Source: Didymella arachidicola (lineage: Eukaryota; Ascomycota; Dothideomycetes; Pleosporales; Didymellaceae). From it: a DNA stretch of 64,000 nt. The notes below the pieces were generated by a model, which searched no databases, had not been told where the DNA came from, and was given only the letters and a program-made list of their open reading frames with translations. Shown here in pieces: positions 44,442 to 54,995 of the stretch. Each line of letters starts with the position of its first letter. Within the stretch, counting starts at the first letter, position 1. Position numbers and translations under genes: made by a program. The stretch lies in NCBI GenBank assembly GCA_016630955.3, contig CM049993.1:1178001-1242000 (forward strand). Reading direction: 5' to 3'.

Positions 44442-44586
44442 CTAGCCCGGCGTTAGCCTTGCCCACGTTGTTTGGCGCGCGTGCGCTCCGGCGGGCGCTT
44501 CGGTCCGCGCGGCGACCCACCATTGCTGTTCGTTTACCTGCGCTGTGGGGTAAAAAGCGAGAGACAATAAGAATGCACGACGATGA

Positions 44587-44746
44587 AGGTGGAGGAAGGC
44601 AGCGATCGGGAAGAAGCCAGGCTGAGGCACAAGGCTGAAGGCGATGGCTGAGGAACCACAGCTGACGGCCGCCTGGCGCCTGCGCGTGCTTGCATGTCGC
44701 GAGGCTGAGCCGCCATGCTGAGCGAGGCTGAGCCGCCATGCTGAGC
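44587..44746. promoter_or_regulatory. NLR/DUF6601 divergent upstream region with 23-bp tandem duplication and GGCTGAGG motifs
   Basis: The short gap between the minus-strand NLR and the plus-strand DUF6601 fragment holds a perfect 23-bp duplication (44701-44723 and 44724-44746, starting GAGGCTGAGCCGCC). It also holds a GGAGGAAGGCAGCGATC block followed by AGGCTGAGGC. A very similar block (GGAGGGGCAGCGATCAGGC, then TGAGGC) lies at about 45702-45726, ahead of the second NLR. Confidence 0.55.
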
Positions 44747-44822
44747 TGGGCTGCGCTTGCGCTTCCGCTGCATCGAGCACAACAGCTCTTCCACAACTGC
44801 AACGGCGTTGCTCCCCGCTGCA

Positions 44823-45302
44823 ATGCCGCCATTCTCTCGCGCGACGGAGCTTGTTCGCGACCTTACGCCTGCACCTGGGGCACCACAAGATGATTCGTTG
44901 CCCAGCCAGCCTTCGATCGCTCTTAGCGATCTCCCGCGGATACGATCCTTTCTCAAAGATGATCTGTGCTCGCCCGACCTGGAGACGATGGCGCCCCGCT
45001 TGTGGATTATGACCACCCCGTCCAGCGACAACATCAACGCTTTACATCGACAGCGGGTCAAGGGCCGTGAGATCATAGTTACAGAAGAGCCTCGACTGCA
45101 CCTCGTGTGGATACACAACCGCATCTTCGTCAAGCCCCTCCCCCGGTATCTACTATCGTATGCGTTCTGGGAAGGCTATCTGGACGAGCGTTCGAACAAG
45201 CTAGGCAAGGACCCCTGTCCGCAGTGCTGGCAATCCAGCATTTGCGAAAGGCGTTCACTAAGTTTGCACGGCTTAATGTCTCTTGGACTGCGGGTGAAGT
45301 AG
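44823..45302 (+). pseudogene. DUF6601-family protein, C-terminally truncated
   Basis: From Met at 44823 the protein has the family's N-terminal half: a Ser/Pro-rich leader, then LSDLPRIRSFLKDDLCSPDL, APRLWIMTT, HRQRVKGREIIVTE and RLHLVWIHNRIFVKPLPRYL. Normal members continue for about 150-200 more residues and end in two or more membrane helices. Here the frame drifts after AFWEGYLDERS into unrelated sequence and stops at 45302. I read it as a truncated copy, though an unrecognised exon further on is possible. DUF6601 proteins often occur near fungal NLR genes, but their function is not established. Confidence 0.7.
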
Positions 45303-45857
45303 ACATGGCGGCAATAGCGCAATAGATACAAAGCTATCGTAAAAGCGACTGATGGCAGAAAAAAGGGTAGCTTCTCGACGAAACTGTACCAGCCGTGTAT
45401 TGCGTGGTAGTGCGTAGGCAGAAGAGCAAGTCCTCGCAGCAAGAGTGATTTAGGATCTGTAGTCAGCGCTACACGCTCAAGGCTGTCGCACCAATCCTCG
45501 TAGGTTCAAAAGTGCATGAATGGTGCATTATGACGCTACGTCCTCGCTGCAGGGCCTCTGCGGCGCCTCGCAGGGCTCACAGTAAACTACCTGCACAACA
45601 TACGGCTGACGGGCGACGCGCGAGCGGTGCAGCACGGCGCCGCACAGCCCAGCGCAGCTCAGCCTAGCACGCATGGCACGGCACGCTGACCAGGCTGAGG
45701 CGGAGGGGCAGCGATCAGGCTGAGGCGATACAGATGCAGCCTTCCTTCACCCTCTCACGCTCTCAGGGCGACGGCAGCCTCCTCTGCAGCGCTGCGTCTA
45801 CTGCCTGCACCGCACTGCACGGCACCGCACTGCACTGTAATTGAATCTCACACTACC
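45303..45857. other. upstream region of the PNP-NLR gene
   Basis: GC-rich with short repeats (GGCTGAGGC, GCACGGCAC/GCACCGCACTGCACTG). No gene. It contains the block shared with the other NLR promoter near 45702-45726. Confidence 0.5.
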
Positions 45858-47960
45858 ATGGCCGGCGACAGGCAGCGCGCCTGCGACGACTACCACGTCG
45901 CCTGGATCTGCGCCGTCGCCGACCTCGAGCTGCTGCCTGCCCGCCTGATGCTCGACGAGGAGCACCCCACCCCGCCCTACGACACCCACTACGACGAGAA
46001 CACGTACATCTGCGGCTCCATCAACGGCCACGCGGTCGTCGTCGCGACCTGTCCGCCGGGCGAGACGGGCAACGTCAACGCCGGGCGCCTGACAGGGTCG
46101 ATGTTCAAGACGTTCCGCAACATCCGCATGGCGGTGCTCGTAGGCATCGGAGGCGGCATCCCCAGCCCAGAGGTGTCGGAGGATGCGCTCGAGAACATCC
46201 ACCTCGGAGACGTGGTGGTGGGGTGGCCCGGCGACGGCAAGCCGGCGTGCGTCTACCACGACCGCGGCAGGTCCAAGGTCGACGGGCAGTTTGAGCTGGT
46301 AGGCACGATGCAGAACCCGGACTGGAGGCTCACCAACGCGCTCGGCGTGCTCGCGTCCGACCACGAGCTGGGCAGGACGACGTTCGAGGACCAGCTCGCG
46401 AGGCTGCAGCGTCACAAGAAGAAGAGGAAGTTTGCCTACCCTGGCGTCGAACACGAGAAGCTGTTCAGGGCTGCCTACCACCACAGCGGCGGCTATACAT
46501 CAAAGTGCGCGGCGTGCTGCGATCAGAGCCAGCTCGTTGAGCGCCCGCAGCGGACCGAGGAGGACCAGCGGACGCTCGTCTTCCATCGCGGGCGGATCGC
46601 TACGGGCAACGCAGTCATCCAGGACGGCGAGCTGCGGGACCAGATCCGCGCGCGATGCGACGGGGCGCTCTGCGTGGAGATGGAGGCAGCGGGCGTCGAC
46701 GCGCACCGACGGTGTCTGGTGGTCCGCGGCATCTCCGACTACGCTGACTCGCACAAAAGCGACGTGTGGCGGTGGCACGCTGCGGGCAACGCCGCTGCGT
46801 TCACGCGCGAGCTGCTGTGCCGGGTGCAGCCAGGCACGGTGAGAGAGATGGAGGGGTTGACCGAAGGTCAGTAGCGCGTCTGCTTTGCGACACATTGTGT
46901 TGCCTGTAGCATAATGGAGTATGTCAATAGAACGCGTATTGGTGACTAGCGCTTTGGGCAGACTACTGACACACAGCAGCGCCGTGGTTTGTTCCTCTCC
47001 CAAGGCCCTTTTCTTTCGTTAGGCGAGAGGCGCAGCTCGCTCAGCTTGTTGAGCATGTCGCGTCAGAAGGCTGTCGTCGACTCGCTGTGTTCGGCCTCGG
47101 TGGGTGTGGCAAAACAGCTCTCGCGCTTGAGACAGCTTATCAGACACGAGAGCAGCACCCTGCGCGCGCCTTGTTCTGGGTGCCGGCGGTCAGCCAGGCC
47201 AGCTTCGAGCAGGCGTACCGCGAGATAGGATCGCTGCTGCGCATACCGGGCATCGCAGACGCCAAGGCTGACGTGAAGCAGCTGGTCAAGGCGCGGCTGA
47301 GCGACGAGGGGTCCGGACAGTGGCTGATGGTGGTCGACAACGCGGACGACGTCGGTGTTCTCTTTGATCCGCTGGACGAGGGCAGCAGCGCAGAGCGACT
47401 CATTGACTGCCTCCCGCGCAGCCGCAAAGGCTCCATCGTCTTCACCACCCGGACACGAAAGGCTGCAGTCAAGCTGGCCGAGAGCAAGATCGTGGCGCTG
47501 AGCGAGCTCGAGAAGCAAGAAGCAGAGGACATGCTCAGGCAGCGCTTGCCTGGGAAAGAGCTGCTCGAAAGCGCTGAAGTCGTCCACGAGTTCCTCGAGC
47601 TGCTCACCTACCTCCCTCTTGCCATTGTCCAGGCAGCGGCCTTTGTCGTAGGAAATGATGCGCGTCTATCTGACTACATCGCTATCTACAGGAGGAGCAA
47701 GACAGAGGCCACCGATCTTCTTAGCATAGACTTTGAGGACCAGGGCAGGTACCGGCAGATCAAGAACCCGGTAGCGGTGACGTGGTACATCTCGTTCAGC
47801 CAGATCCGGGCGCGCAACAGGCTGGCTGCAGCGTATCTGTCGCTGATGGCGTGCACGACGGGCGAGGATGTTCCTGCGTCGCTGCTATGGCCGGGCAGGA
47901 CGATGCTCGCAACGACGGAAGCGCTGGGAACATTGAGCGCGTATGCGTTTATTGTAGAAC

Positions 47961-47994
<34 letters not shown>

Positions 47995-48781
47995 GGGTGG
48001 AACAGAAGCGCAAGCACAGCGTCGCGAGCGGGCGTTCAACGTCCATCGACTAGTTCGCTTGGCCACTCGCAATTGGCTCAAGGAGCAAAGGCATTGGCAC
48101 ATCTGGCCACGCAAGGCATTGGCGCGGCTGGTGGAAGTAGTGCCCTTCGGAGATCACGAGACAAGAGACGTGTGGACGGCCTATCTGCCCCATGCTATGC
48201 ATCTAGCGGATCTGCCCGAAGTGTACGAAGACGAGGGGAGAGTGTCGCTGCTAGACAGGGTGGGGTACTGTAAGCAGACGCTGGGTCGGTACAGAGCAGC
48301 GGAGCAGGCGCATCGACAAGTGCTTGATCGGAGAAAAGAAGTGCCGGGCAAGAAGCACCCAGCCACGCTGGCGAGCATGAACAACCTGGCACAGGCACTG
48401 AGCGACCAGGGAAAGTACGCAGAGGCGGAGCGGATGCACCGCGAGACGCTGGCGATGAAAGAGGAGGTGTTGGGCAAGAAGCACCCAGACACGCTGACGA
48501 GCGTCCACTGGCTGGCCTTTCTTGCGCATCAACAGAGCACATACGAGGATGCCTTGCCGCTCTACGAAAGGGCGTATGTGGGCTACCAGGCTTCACTTGG
48601 CCCGGATCATCCGACAACGCGAGCATGCCTGGAGCAGCTTGCTTCAACGCAGCGACTGCTTGACGAGCAGACTCGAGTGAACGCGGGAGATAAAGGTGCC
48701 GCAGCTTGGTCCGAGTCTGCACTTTTAGTTGTCAACAATGCAAGCGCAGTCGAGGTAGCCTTTAAGTCTAAGCAGGAGTAA
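45858..48781 (+). CDS. NLR-like: nucleoside phosphorylase-like - NB-ARC - TPR, 2 exons
   Basis: Exons 45858-46866 and 46977-48781 (110-nt intron, CTACTGAC branch) give 937 aa in phase. Residues 10-335 are a PNP_UDP_1 domain (ADLELLPARLMLDEEH start; VGIGGGIP near 96; GALCVEMEAAG near 275; VVRGISDYADSH), an N-terminal effector common in fungal STAND proteins. FVRREAQLAQL leads to NB-ARC: P-loop GLGGCGKT 376-383, Walker B LMVVDNADD around 453-461, then GSIVFTTR. The winged-helix region carries ten Gln (666-675; CAG repeat 47963-47992). Three to four TPRs follow (GKKHPATLASMNNLAQALSD). By analogy ligand binding to the TPRs would drive NTP-dependent assembly and PNP activity or nucleotide depletion. 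All key motifs are intact. Confidence 0.92.
47963..47992 (+). repeat. CAG trinucleotide repeat (10 copies) encoding polyglutamine
   Basis: Ten uninterrupted CAG codons lie between the NB-ARC winged-helix part and the TPR domain of the PNP-NLR. Length changes by slippage would keep the frame. Confidence 0.95.
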
Positions 48782-49981
48782 CGACAGATAGTGGAGTAGC
48801 AGACGCGTAGACGGCCCAGGGTGAGGTCAGGTAATAGTAGGTTACTAGCACAATGTAAATAAAGGTTTTTGCAGAGAACTACTTCTAGCACTATGTACCG
48901 AAGCTGCTGTAAAACATCAGCCTACGGGGTGACAAAGATTGTGTATGGTTGAGTCTTGACTTTAAGAGCCGCTATGCGCGCGTGCCGGGAATAAGGCATT
49001 TACGCATCGGCCACAGGCAGCTCTGCCGAGCCACTGGCTCGACTGCGCTTACTTGGTTGCTAACGCCAAGTGATAGCGTAAGTAACGTTACAGTGCGGTG
49101 ATAATACAACACGTGCGGGGCTGTCTTGCAGTAGCTAGGATTAGCCGCGGCCTGGATTAAGAGGTACCAGCGCCTGTGGCGAGCTCGAATGTATCTTCGT
49201 GCGACAGCAGCCACAGACCTGGCAAGCACTGTGTAGGACTGCAGTAAGGTCTGCTAGTCTATGTTCTATCAGCCTAGCAGACTGAAAGGTGTTGAGAGCT
49301 TTACATTAGTGCTGTGGTTAGATGCTTTCGTTGTGCAGCAGAAGAGCGCTGTTTGCAGACAGCAATGCGACGGCAACAAGACAACCGTAATTTTTAGATG
49401 CGAGGACGTACAAACGTCCGCGAGTATCTACAAATCATTGCTAAAGCATGCTTAGAGCAGATGACTGTGTTTGTGTAGAGATAAGGGTGTATGAAGTCAA
49501 AGTACCTGTTGGTTTTCTCGCTGCGGCGCGCTTCTCGGCACACAGGTGGGGACGTTAGCTAAGTTAGTGGTAGAGCAAACAGTTTTAATCAAACGCCGAG
49601 ACCCTAGCTGACCTGCTGATATCGATCATCTGCAGGTTTCCTCGGTGTCTTATGACAGCCTTTGTTTTTCCCAGACCACAAAGCTCTGCGCGGACGTCTC
49701 TGTCTTTTCCATGACATGGCCGACCACGAGTCGGTACGTACGCCAAACATATCGAATCGTGCATGCTCACCCTTTCTAGACACGGTGCAAACCCCCTTTC
49801 ATCAAGTTCTTGAGAGATAAGCACAAGGCACGTTGCTAGAGTCTCGTTTGGACTCTAAGTTCACATCACAATGAACATGACAGGTGCACAGCAGCTATCG
49901 CATAATACAATCTCTTATAGATCTCGTACTTGATCTTTCTGTTATACAATATAGCAAATTTTGCGGTATCCGCAATTCTGT
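48782..49981. other. intergenic, no gene recognised
   Basis: This stretch lies between the 3' ends of the PNP-NLR and the convergent 820-aa gene. Short frames only; no relic of a known domain. Confidence 0.4.
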
Positions 49982-52444
49982 CTACAGCTCATCAGAGCTT
50001 AGATCTGCCTGTGACGCGTTGGGAAAGCCGATCCTAGGTTTAGTGAACGGATTAGCTGTGTTTGCAGCGGGCACGGGTACGTTAGCAGGGCCTGCGACAT
50101 CTACCATACGATCCTCATCCTCTACCTGATCCGTGTCCTCATCTTTAACCCGGTCCGTTACCTCTACTCCATGTCGGACATCCTTGTTCACTCCGGGAAC
50201 AGCTTTATCATTTTCAGGGAAAAGCCAGGGTGTTTTCTCGAGGTCCTCTGCAGTGAGAAGTTGCGCTGTTTTAGGATGGCGTTTTTGAATCTTGGCAGCT
50301 TCAAACTTGACCTGGTGTTCGAGGAAGATCTTTTCGTGCTCTTCAAATTTGACCATACCCTTCTTTCCTTCGAGTTGTTTGTGCTGTGTCCTGGTGAGTA
50401 GTTCTGGTTCTAGCTTTCCCCGGTAATGCACAAATATATAAGCATCCGGACGACGTTGCTTTGCTCCACGAGGAACATAGCCTTTCGCATGAGGTATTAC
50501 CACAACTGGACCAACTTTTGTAATCGGGTGATCTCCTTTTATGTCTTTCAACCGCTGTCTGAGATCAAACTCGACGACTTTTTGATCGGCCAACTTTTCT
50601 GCACCGCCACGTCCCAAGTCACTGCCTCTGAATACCTTGTGATACTCCCACCCAGGCTCGTCGAGACCAGCATTTACACAGTAACGGTTATGTGCGGCAT
50701 TTTCGGTCGCGGAAAGCCTTGTCGCAACGAGTGGTCCATGCTCTGTCATACCGTCTTCATACTGAAACATGTCTGAGGTGTTTGGACGCAAATTCAGTGT
50801 AGTAATGTCAAGGTTACGGAGGTAGTCTTCTGATAATTTGGTGCCGGTGACCGTTGAGCTGCTCGTAGCGGCTTCTCTGGGTACCTGCGGTGCAGTGCCA
50901 TCGATGGCTTCGGTAGCAGGCTTTGGCGCCGCTTTGACGTCAGTGCCGAGATCACCAAGCTCTATAGCACGCACCAAGCCGACTGCTGCCTCTTGCCCAC
51001 GGAGTTGCTTCAGGAGATTAGCGACATTGTGTTGCACTTGCTGACGATGACCTTGCTCCCATTGTTTGAGGATCTCGTGCAATAATGACATCGGAAGGCA
51101 GTTGGTCTGCCCTGAGTCTCCCATAGAAATAATGAATCTATCGATATCGTCCAGGTCGCTGATCAAGCCTTTTGCTTTTGCAACTTGTTGCTGAGTAGCT
51201 TTTGTGTCATCCTTAATACAAGCGACGAAATTGCACATTGGCACAATAGCGGTCTCCCACTCGTCTAGCTGTTGAAGTGTTGGTCTTTCCATCTCCGCCT
51301 TTAGCGCGTTATACAGCTGGCGATTGTCGCTTGATTGGGAGACAAAGTTCTGGAACACCTCATCTGCACGGGAACTCAAGACCTCGTTTGGCGGGATTCC
51401 CTTCTTTTCAAGGTTCTCAAGGAATATTAGAGCTGTCTGAAGCAGTTTCTCTGTCATAGATCTTCGCTTCAGAAGTCGCTTCTCTACTCGGTCCTTTTTC
51501 TTCTTCAAGTCAGAATTCTCAGCATTTCTGTTGGCGAGTGTCTTCTCGTAGCTCGCAATCTTCTTCTTAAGAGCTTCCTCCGTGGGCATATTGTCCAATT
51601 CCTTCAGCGCCGCCTCTATAGCATAGATCTGAGCACAAAGCTCTTCGGCTGGAAACCGCCATTTCTTAAGAAGCTCTTCCCTTGTCGGCTTCCCAGCTGA
51701 CTTCGCACACTCTGTTAGGAGCTGCTTCCTGCGCACCATCTTAGTGCTCTCTGACTCGCCGACCAGCGTTTCCTCAAGCCGCTTCAACTGAACCAAATAC
51801 ATTGCGTTGGCCTTCGTGTTGAATTCTATATCAACGTTCATTATGCCGTCGCAGTATCGCTTGATGTTTCCATTCGCCTTATTGAAAGACTCAGCTCTGT
51901 GCCCTGACAAGCTCGCGCCGCCTCTCTTCCATTGTTGTTTGATCAGAGGATATAGACGTCGCCATTCTCTCTCGACAGGGCCGGGTCGTTTCTCGGGACT
52001 TGCTCGCTCCCCTCGTTGGCTTGTGTAATTAGCAAATCCTTCATTAGCTACAACGGTAGCTTTCCTCTTATCAAGCATGTCCCTCTTAGCTCTCCGCTCT
52101 CGCTTCTCTGCATCTTGCTTCTCTGCATCTTGCTTATCTTCGGTCGTCTCAGAATCCGATTCGCTACTAGAAGAAAGCTCGCTCTCGGAGACGGCACTAT
52201 CTTCCCCGATAGATGAAGCGTCGCTCATCACCTCCTCAACGCCTTGTCCCTCTATGCGTCGGGTAGCTTTGGCTTTGGTCCTTCCGCTTCCTTCCTTGAC
52301 GGTGGCTTCGCTTTCGTTGCCATCTGAATCATTCTTGTCTTCTATTTGCAGGCGTTCTTTCCCCTTCTTGCCCTGCCTCCTAGTCGCTCCACTGGAAATT
52401 TTCTGCTCGGGTAGAGACACCGCAGAATGTACAGCTGTTGCCAT
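49982..52444 (-). CDS. 820-aa intronless coiled-coil protein of unknown function
   Basis: An uninterrupted 820-codon frame. The N-terminus (about 15-130) is Ser/Glu/Lys-rich with basic clusters like nuclear signals (RRQGKKGKER; KRERRAKR). Long heptad coiled coils occupy about 225-370. A Ser/Thr-rich linker (525-555) leads to a more ordered C-terminal part (about 585-745, with GWEYHKVFRGSDLGRGGAEK, VGPVVVIPHAKGYVPRGAKQ and YIFVHYRGK), then an acidic tail. I recognise no family. Lack of introns contrasts with its neighbours and could reflect a mobile-element-derived or recently acquired gene, but no inverted repeats or transposase motifs are seen. It is convergent with the PNP-NLR. Confidence 0.75.
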   Translation of the reverse strand: MATAVHSAVSLPEQKISSGATRRQGKKGKERLQIEDKNDSDGNESEATVKEGSGRTKAKATRRIEGQGVEEVMSDASSIGEDSAVSESELSSSSESDSETTEDKQDAEKQDAEKRERRAKRDMLDKRKATVVANEGFANYTSQRGERASPEKRPGPVEREWRRLYPLIKQQWKRGGASLSGHRAESFNKANGNIKRYCDGIMNVDIEFNTKANAMYLVQLKRLEETLVGESESTKMVRRKQLLTECAKSAGKPTREELLKKWRFPAEELCAQIYAIEAALKELDNMPTEEALKKKIASYEKTLANRNAENSDLKKKKDRVEKRLLKRRSMTEKLLQTALIFLENLEKKGIPPNEVLSSRADEVFQNFVSQSSDNRQLYNALKAEMERPTLQQLDEWETAIVPMCNFVACIKDDTKATQQQVAKAKGLISDLDDIDRFIISMGDSGQTNCLPMSLLHEILKQWEQGHRQQVQHNVANLLKQLRGQEAAVGLVRAIELGDLGTDVKAAPKPATEAIDGTAPQVPREAATSSSTVTGTKLSEDYLRNLDITTLNLRPNTSDMFQYEDGMTEHGPLVATRLSATENAAHNRYCVNAGLDEPGWEYHKVFRGSDLGRGGAEKLADQKVVEFDLRQRLKDIKGDHPITKVGPVVVIPHAKGYVPRGAKQRRPDAYIFVHYRGKLEPELLTRTQHKQLEGKKGMVKFEEHEKIFLEHQVKFEAAKIQKRHPKTAQLLTAEDLEKTPWLFPENDKAVPGVNKDVRHGVEVTDRVKDEDTDQVEDEDRMVDVAGPANVPVPAANTANPFTKPRIGFPNASQADLSSDEL

Positions 52445-52753
52445 GATGCTCTGAATGATATTTTATCTGAAGATTGTGTAGGCTTGAGTCCGGCTCAAGA
52501 TTGTGTTTTGGGGAGGGAGTTGTTTGATGATCTGGATCATGAAGTAGCATAAGAAGGGACTTCTTATAGCTTTTTCAGACAAGATAGGCTTCATAATCAG
52601 GTACGTCAAATACAGAAAGCTGAGTTGAGTCAACTGTACGAGAGTGCGGCTGGTGACGCCCGTTCACCAAGTTCCGTTTTCAGGCTACGTGGTGCATCAG
52701 TCGGAGAATAAAGACTACGAAACTCTGCAATAGCTGGATATCACCAAAAAATC
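52445..52753. other. divergent intergenic region
   Basis: This is the shared upstream region of the 820-aa gene and the secreted cupredoxin gene. No distinct motif was recognised. Confidence 0.4.
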
Positions 52754-53479
52754 ATGGCTCTCATCTTCAACCTCATTCTCCTTGCTTTCGGAGCTGTTGC
52801 TCAGGGTTCTATACCTCCAATACTCCAGCCTTCACACCTCCCTTGGGCCTGGAACCGGACCTTGTCGACTGGAACTAGCTCTGCCTCAACAAATCGGCCT
52901 CACGCCAATTCCACGCTCTTCGTTACAGTTGGCGCTTCAGGGGAGCTCGCGTTTTCCCCCTCGTCATTGAATGCCTCCGTTGGCAGTACCATTATCTTCG
53001 ACTTCCTGGCTCGAAACCACACACTGACGCAGAGCAATTTGACTGATCCTTGTCTTCCGAGTGGAAGGTTTGATACCGGTTTCAGGCAATTTAATCCTTT
53101 AAATCTTTCCGGAAATAATGTTGTCAAGTTTGAGGTGCAGACTCATGATCCGCAGTGGTTCTTCTGCGCGCAGCACACCAAGGTGTCGCACTGTCATTCA
53201 GGAATGGTCTTCAGTCTAAATCCCGGTGCAAACCACTCTGAGTTCGTGCAAAACGCGCGTAGCACGAGCGTGATGGACACAAATCCAACACTTGTGTGCT
53301 CACAACTGACATCTCGCATGCCATATGATAGCACTACAATAGGACATTCGACCGGAGTAGTCTCTGCTACACTGAAGCCAAGCTCTACGTTCGTGTCGCC
53401 ACCTATCGCAAATATTGGTAATAGCAAGCCCACCATAGGATTAGGCGTACTTGCAAGCTTGTATCTCTTGTTGTTCTAG
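52754..53479 (+). CDS. extracellular serine-rich cupredoxin, GPI-anchored
   Basis: A single-exon 241-aa protein. The signal peptide is about 1-17 (FNLILLAFGAVAQ). The cupredoxin-like domain (about 55-160) has a beta-rich VTVGASGELAFSPSSL start. Motifs follow at NHTLTQS with potential copper ligand His, DTGF, WFFCAQHTK with Cys, and HCHSGMVFSLNP with His. This matches the fungal extracellular serine-rich protein family. A Ser/Thr-rich stalk follows, and the last 20 residues are hydrophobic after small residues, consistent with a GPI attachment signal. Several N-glycosylation sequons are present. It would sit at the cell surface. A role in redox or cell-wall biology is inferred from the family only. 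Confidence 0.88.
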   Translation: MALIFNLILLAFGAVAQGSIPPILQPSHLPWAWNRTLSTGTSSASTNRPHANSTLFVTVGASGELAFSPSSLNASVGSTIIFDFLARNHTLTQSNLTDPCLPSGRFDTGFRQFNPLNLSGNNVVKFEVQTHDPQWFFCAQHTKVSHCHSGMVFSLNPGANHSEFVQNARSTSVMDTNPTLVCSQLTSRMPYDSTTIGHSTGVVSATLKPSSTFVSPPIANIGNSKPTIGLGVLASLYLLLF

Positions 53480-54509
53480 TGCTGAATTTTGTCGAAATTC
53501 AGCGTAGATAGTAAAAAATAAATTTACACTTCGTTTAGATAATCTCAGATTTCCTGACATGTAGAATCTGCCCCTTTGTTGCCTAAAAAGACAACAAGAC
53601 AAAGCTAAGCAGACAGGAATGTTTACTAGAAGTCTTGCTGGAGAACATACTGTCCGGAACATACATAATGTAACTAGCAACAAATACATATCGTATCTCT
53701 TAGAAAAGTGATTTCACTATCCTATTAACCTACAGACAAGAGGAGGTAGACGGGCCAGATTGAGCGCTAGTGGCATTGTTTTGACAGTGCACTTTCAAGC
53801 ATGAGCTATCGCCATCAGTGGTGAGTTTTTCCATGTCTTCCGAACCTCCTGATATACTAAGTAGGTCAAAAGACGTCCCCTCTATTCCCGAACACTGCCT
53901 GTCATGTTTTCAGCGGCGATCTTGTAAGTCTTGCCTAGATCACTTACCACTCCAAGCCTGCGTCTCCATTTGGTACACTGTACGGTATCTTGAAAACCGC
54001 TATTTGGTATCCAGCGCAAGGTTCAGGTCTCACAAGCATCGATAACGGCAAGAAGGTGTCATTTGAAAAGCTCATAGTTGCCTGGCAAGTTGCATTTCGA
54101 GAATTGATGAGTCTACGCAGATAAGTAAATGCAAGGGAAAAAAGTCTAAGAGATCCTTCATACTGGTAATGTAGCTCTTGCCCTGCTTGAATCTGAGTGA
54201 CAGGATTGAAGAGGACGGGTAGAGTGTAGTCAAAAGGAACGAGATGAGCGGCTCCGAGTCCAAGCAGAATAGGTATGAATCGTTGCGCGTGCATTTTGAA
54301 CGCTGGATGTAGATAGAGCTCGCCAAGTGGGCTACACGCCGCTTCTTATGGTTGTCGCGACGTTGTGTGACCTGGATACCGTTCGGTGAATGCACGAGTC
54401 TGGATCACGTGCTTCCCCGCCTCTGTATGCCGTTCTTGCCAAACGGCACTTTGCCCACCCACATTAATAACCGAGGAGCCTGCTGAGGATCTGAGAGCTA
54501 AACCACAGT
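53480..54509. other. intergenic, no gene recognised
   Basis: Overlapping short frames on both strands lack motifs. No repeat was seen. Confidence 0.35.
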
Positions 54510-54995
54510 ATGTATCCTAGTTATCCGTGTTTCAAGCGATGCAGTGATCTCGCCGTCCAATTCTCTGTTCCAGAACGCCATGTTGTAAAGCATATCTTAG
54601 ATTGTACAGAAGGCGAAGAAAATCTTCGGACGAAAGCAGCCGCAAATGTCCTCATATCCCGAGTCAAGAGTGTTGATGGCCTCATGTCGCGACACAGAAT
54701 CCAGGTGGAATCTATTGGGGACAATGAAATGGGTGTCACTTTGTTTCTGCCACCACCACCATGTCCTGAACCAAATACGGACTTTTTACGCGCCCGTAAA
54801 CGTAAGCCATTCAGCCCAAGTCTCGCTTCCATCAAAGAAGAGAGTCAATGTGAAATGGAGGCTCAGTCAGCGGATGGAGGTCGAAACCCAGTCAAGGCTG
54901 GGGAGTGGATTACCATGTTCGAGTACCTTCCAAGCGATGCCGAGAGCGCGCAGCTCCCCAGGGTCAAAGCCGCGAGCTTGAAGCTTTTCCTCTAA
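54510..54995 (+). CDS. hypothetical protein, about 161 aa (uncertain)
   Basis: One frame with an ATG start and no recognised domain. It includes a PPPPCPEPNTDF stretch and a KRKPFSPSL basic segment. Overlapping frames on the other strand are shorter. It may be one exon of a larger gene, but no clear splice partner was found. Confidence 0.35.
   Translation: MYPSYPCFKRCSDLAVQFSVPERHVVKHILDCTEGEENLRTKAAANVLISRVKSVDGLMSRHRIQVESIGDNEMGVTLFLPPPPCPEPNTDFLRARKRKPFSPSLASIKEESQCEMEAQSADGGRNPVKAGEWITMFEYLPSDAESAQLPRVKAASLKLFL

Noticed and set aside
45798..46484. 228-codon minus-strand frame opposite the PNP domain
   Set aside because: It is a GC-rich shadow of the PNP coding frame, with Arg/Val/Glu-rich composition and no domain.
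38677..52444. A Starship-type giant mobile element carrying the NLR cluster
   Set aside because: No tyrosine recombinase (DUF3435) captain gene, no target duplication and no boundaries were found in the window.
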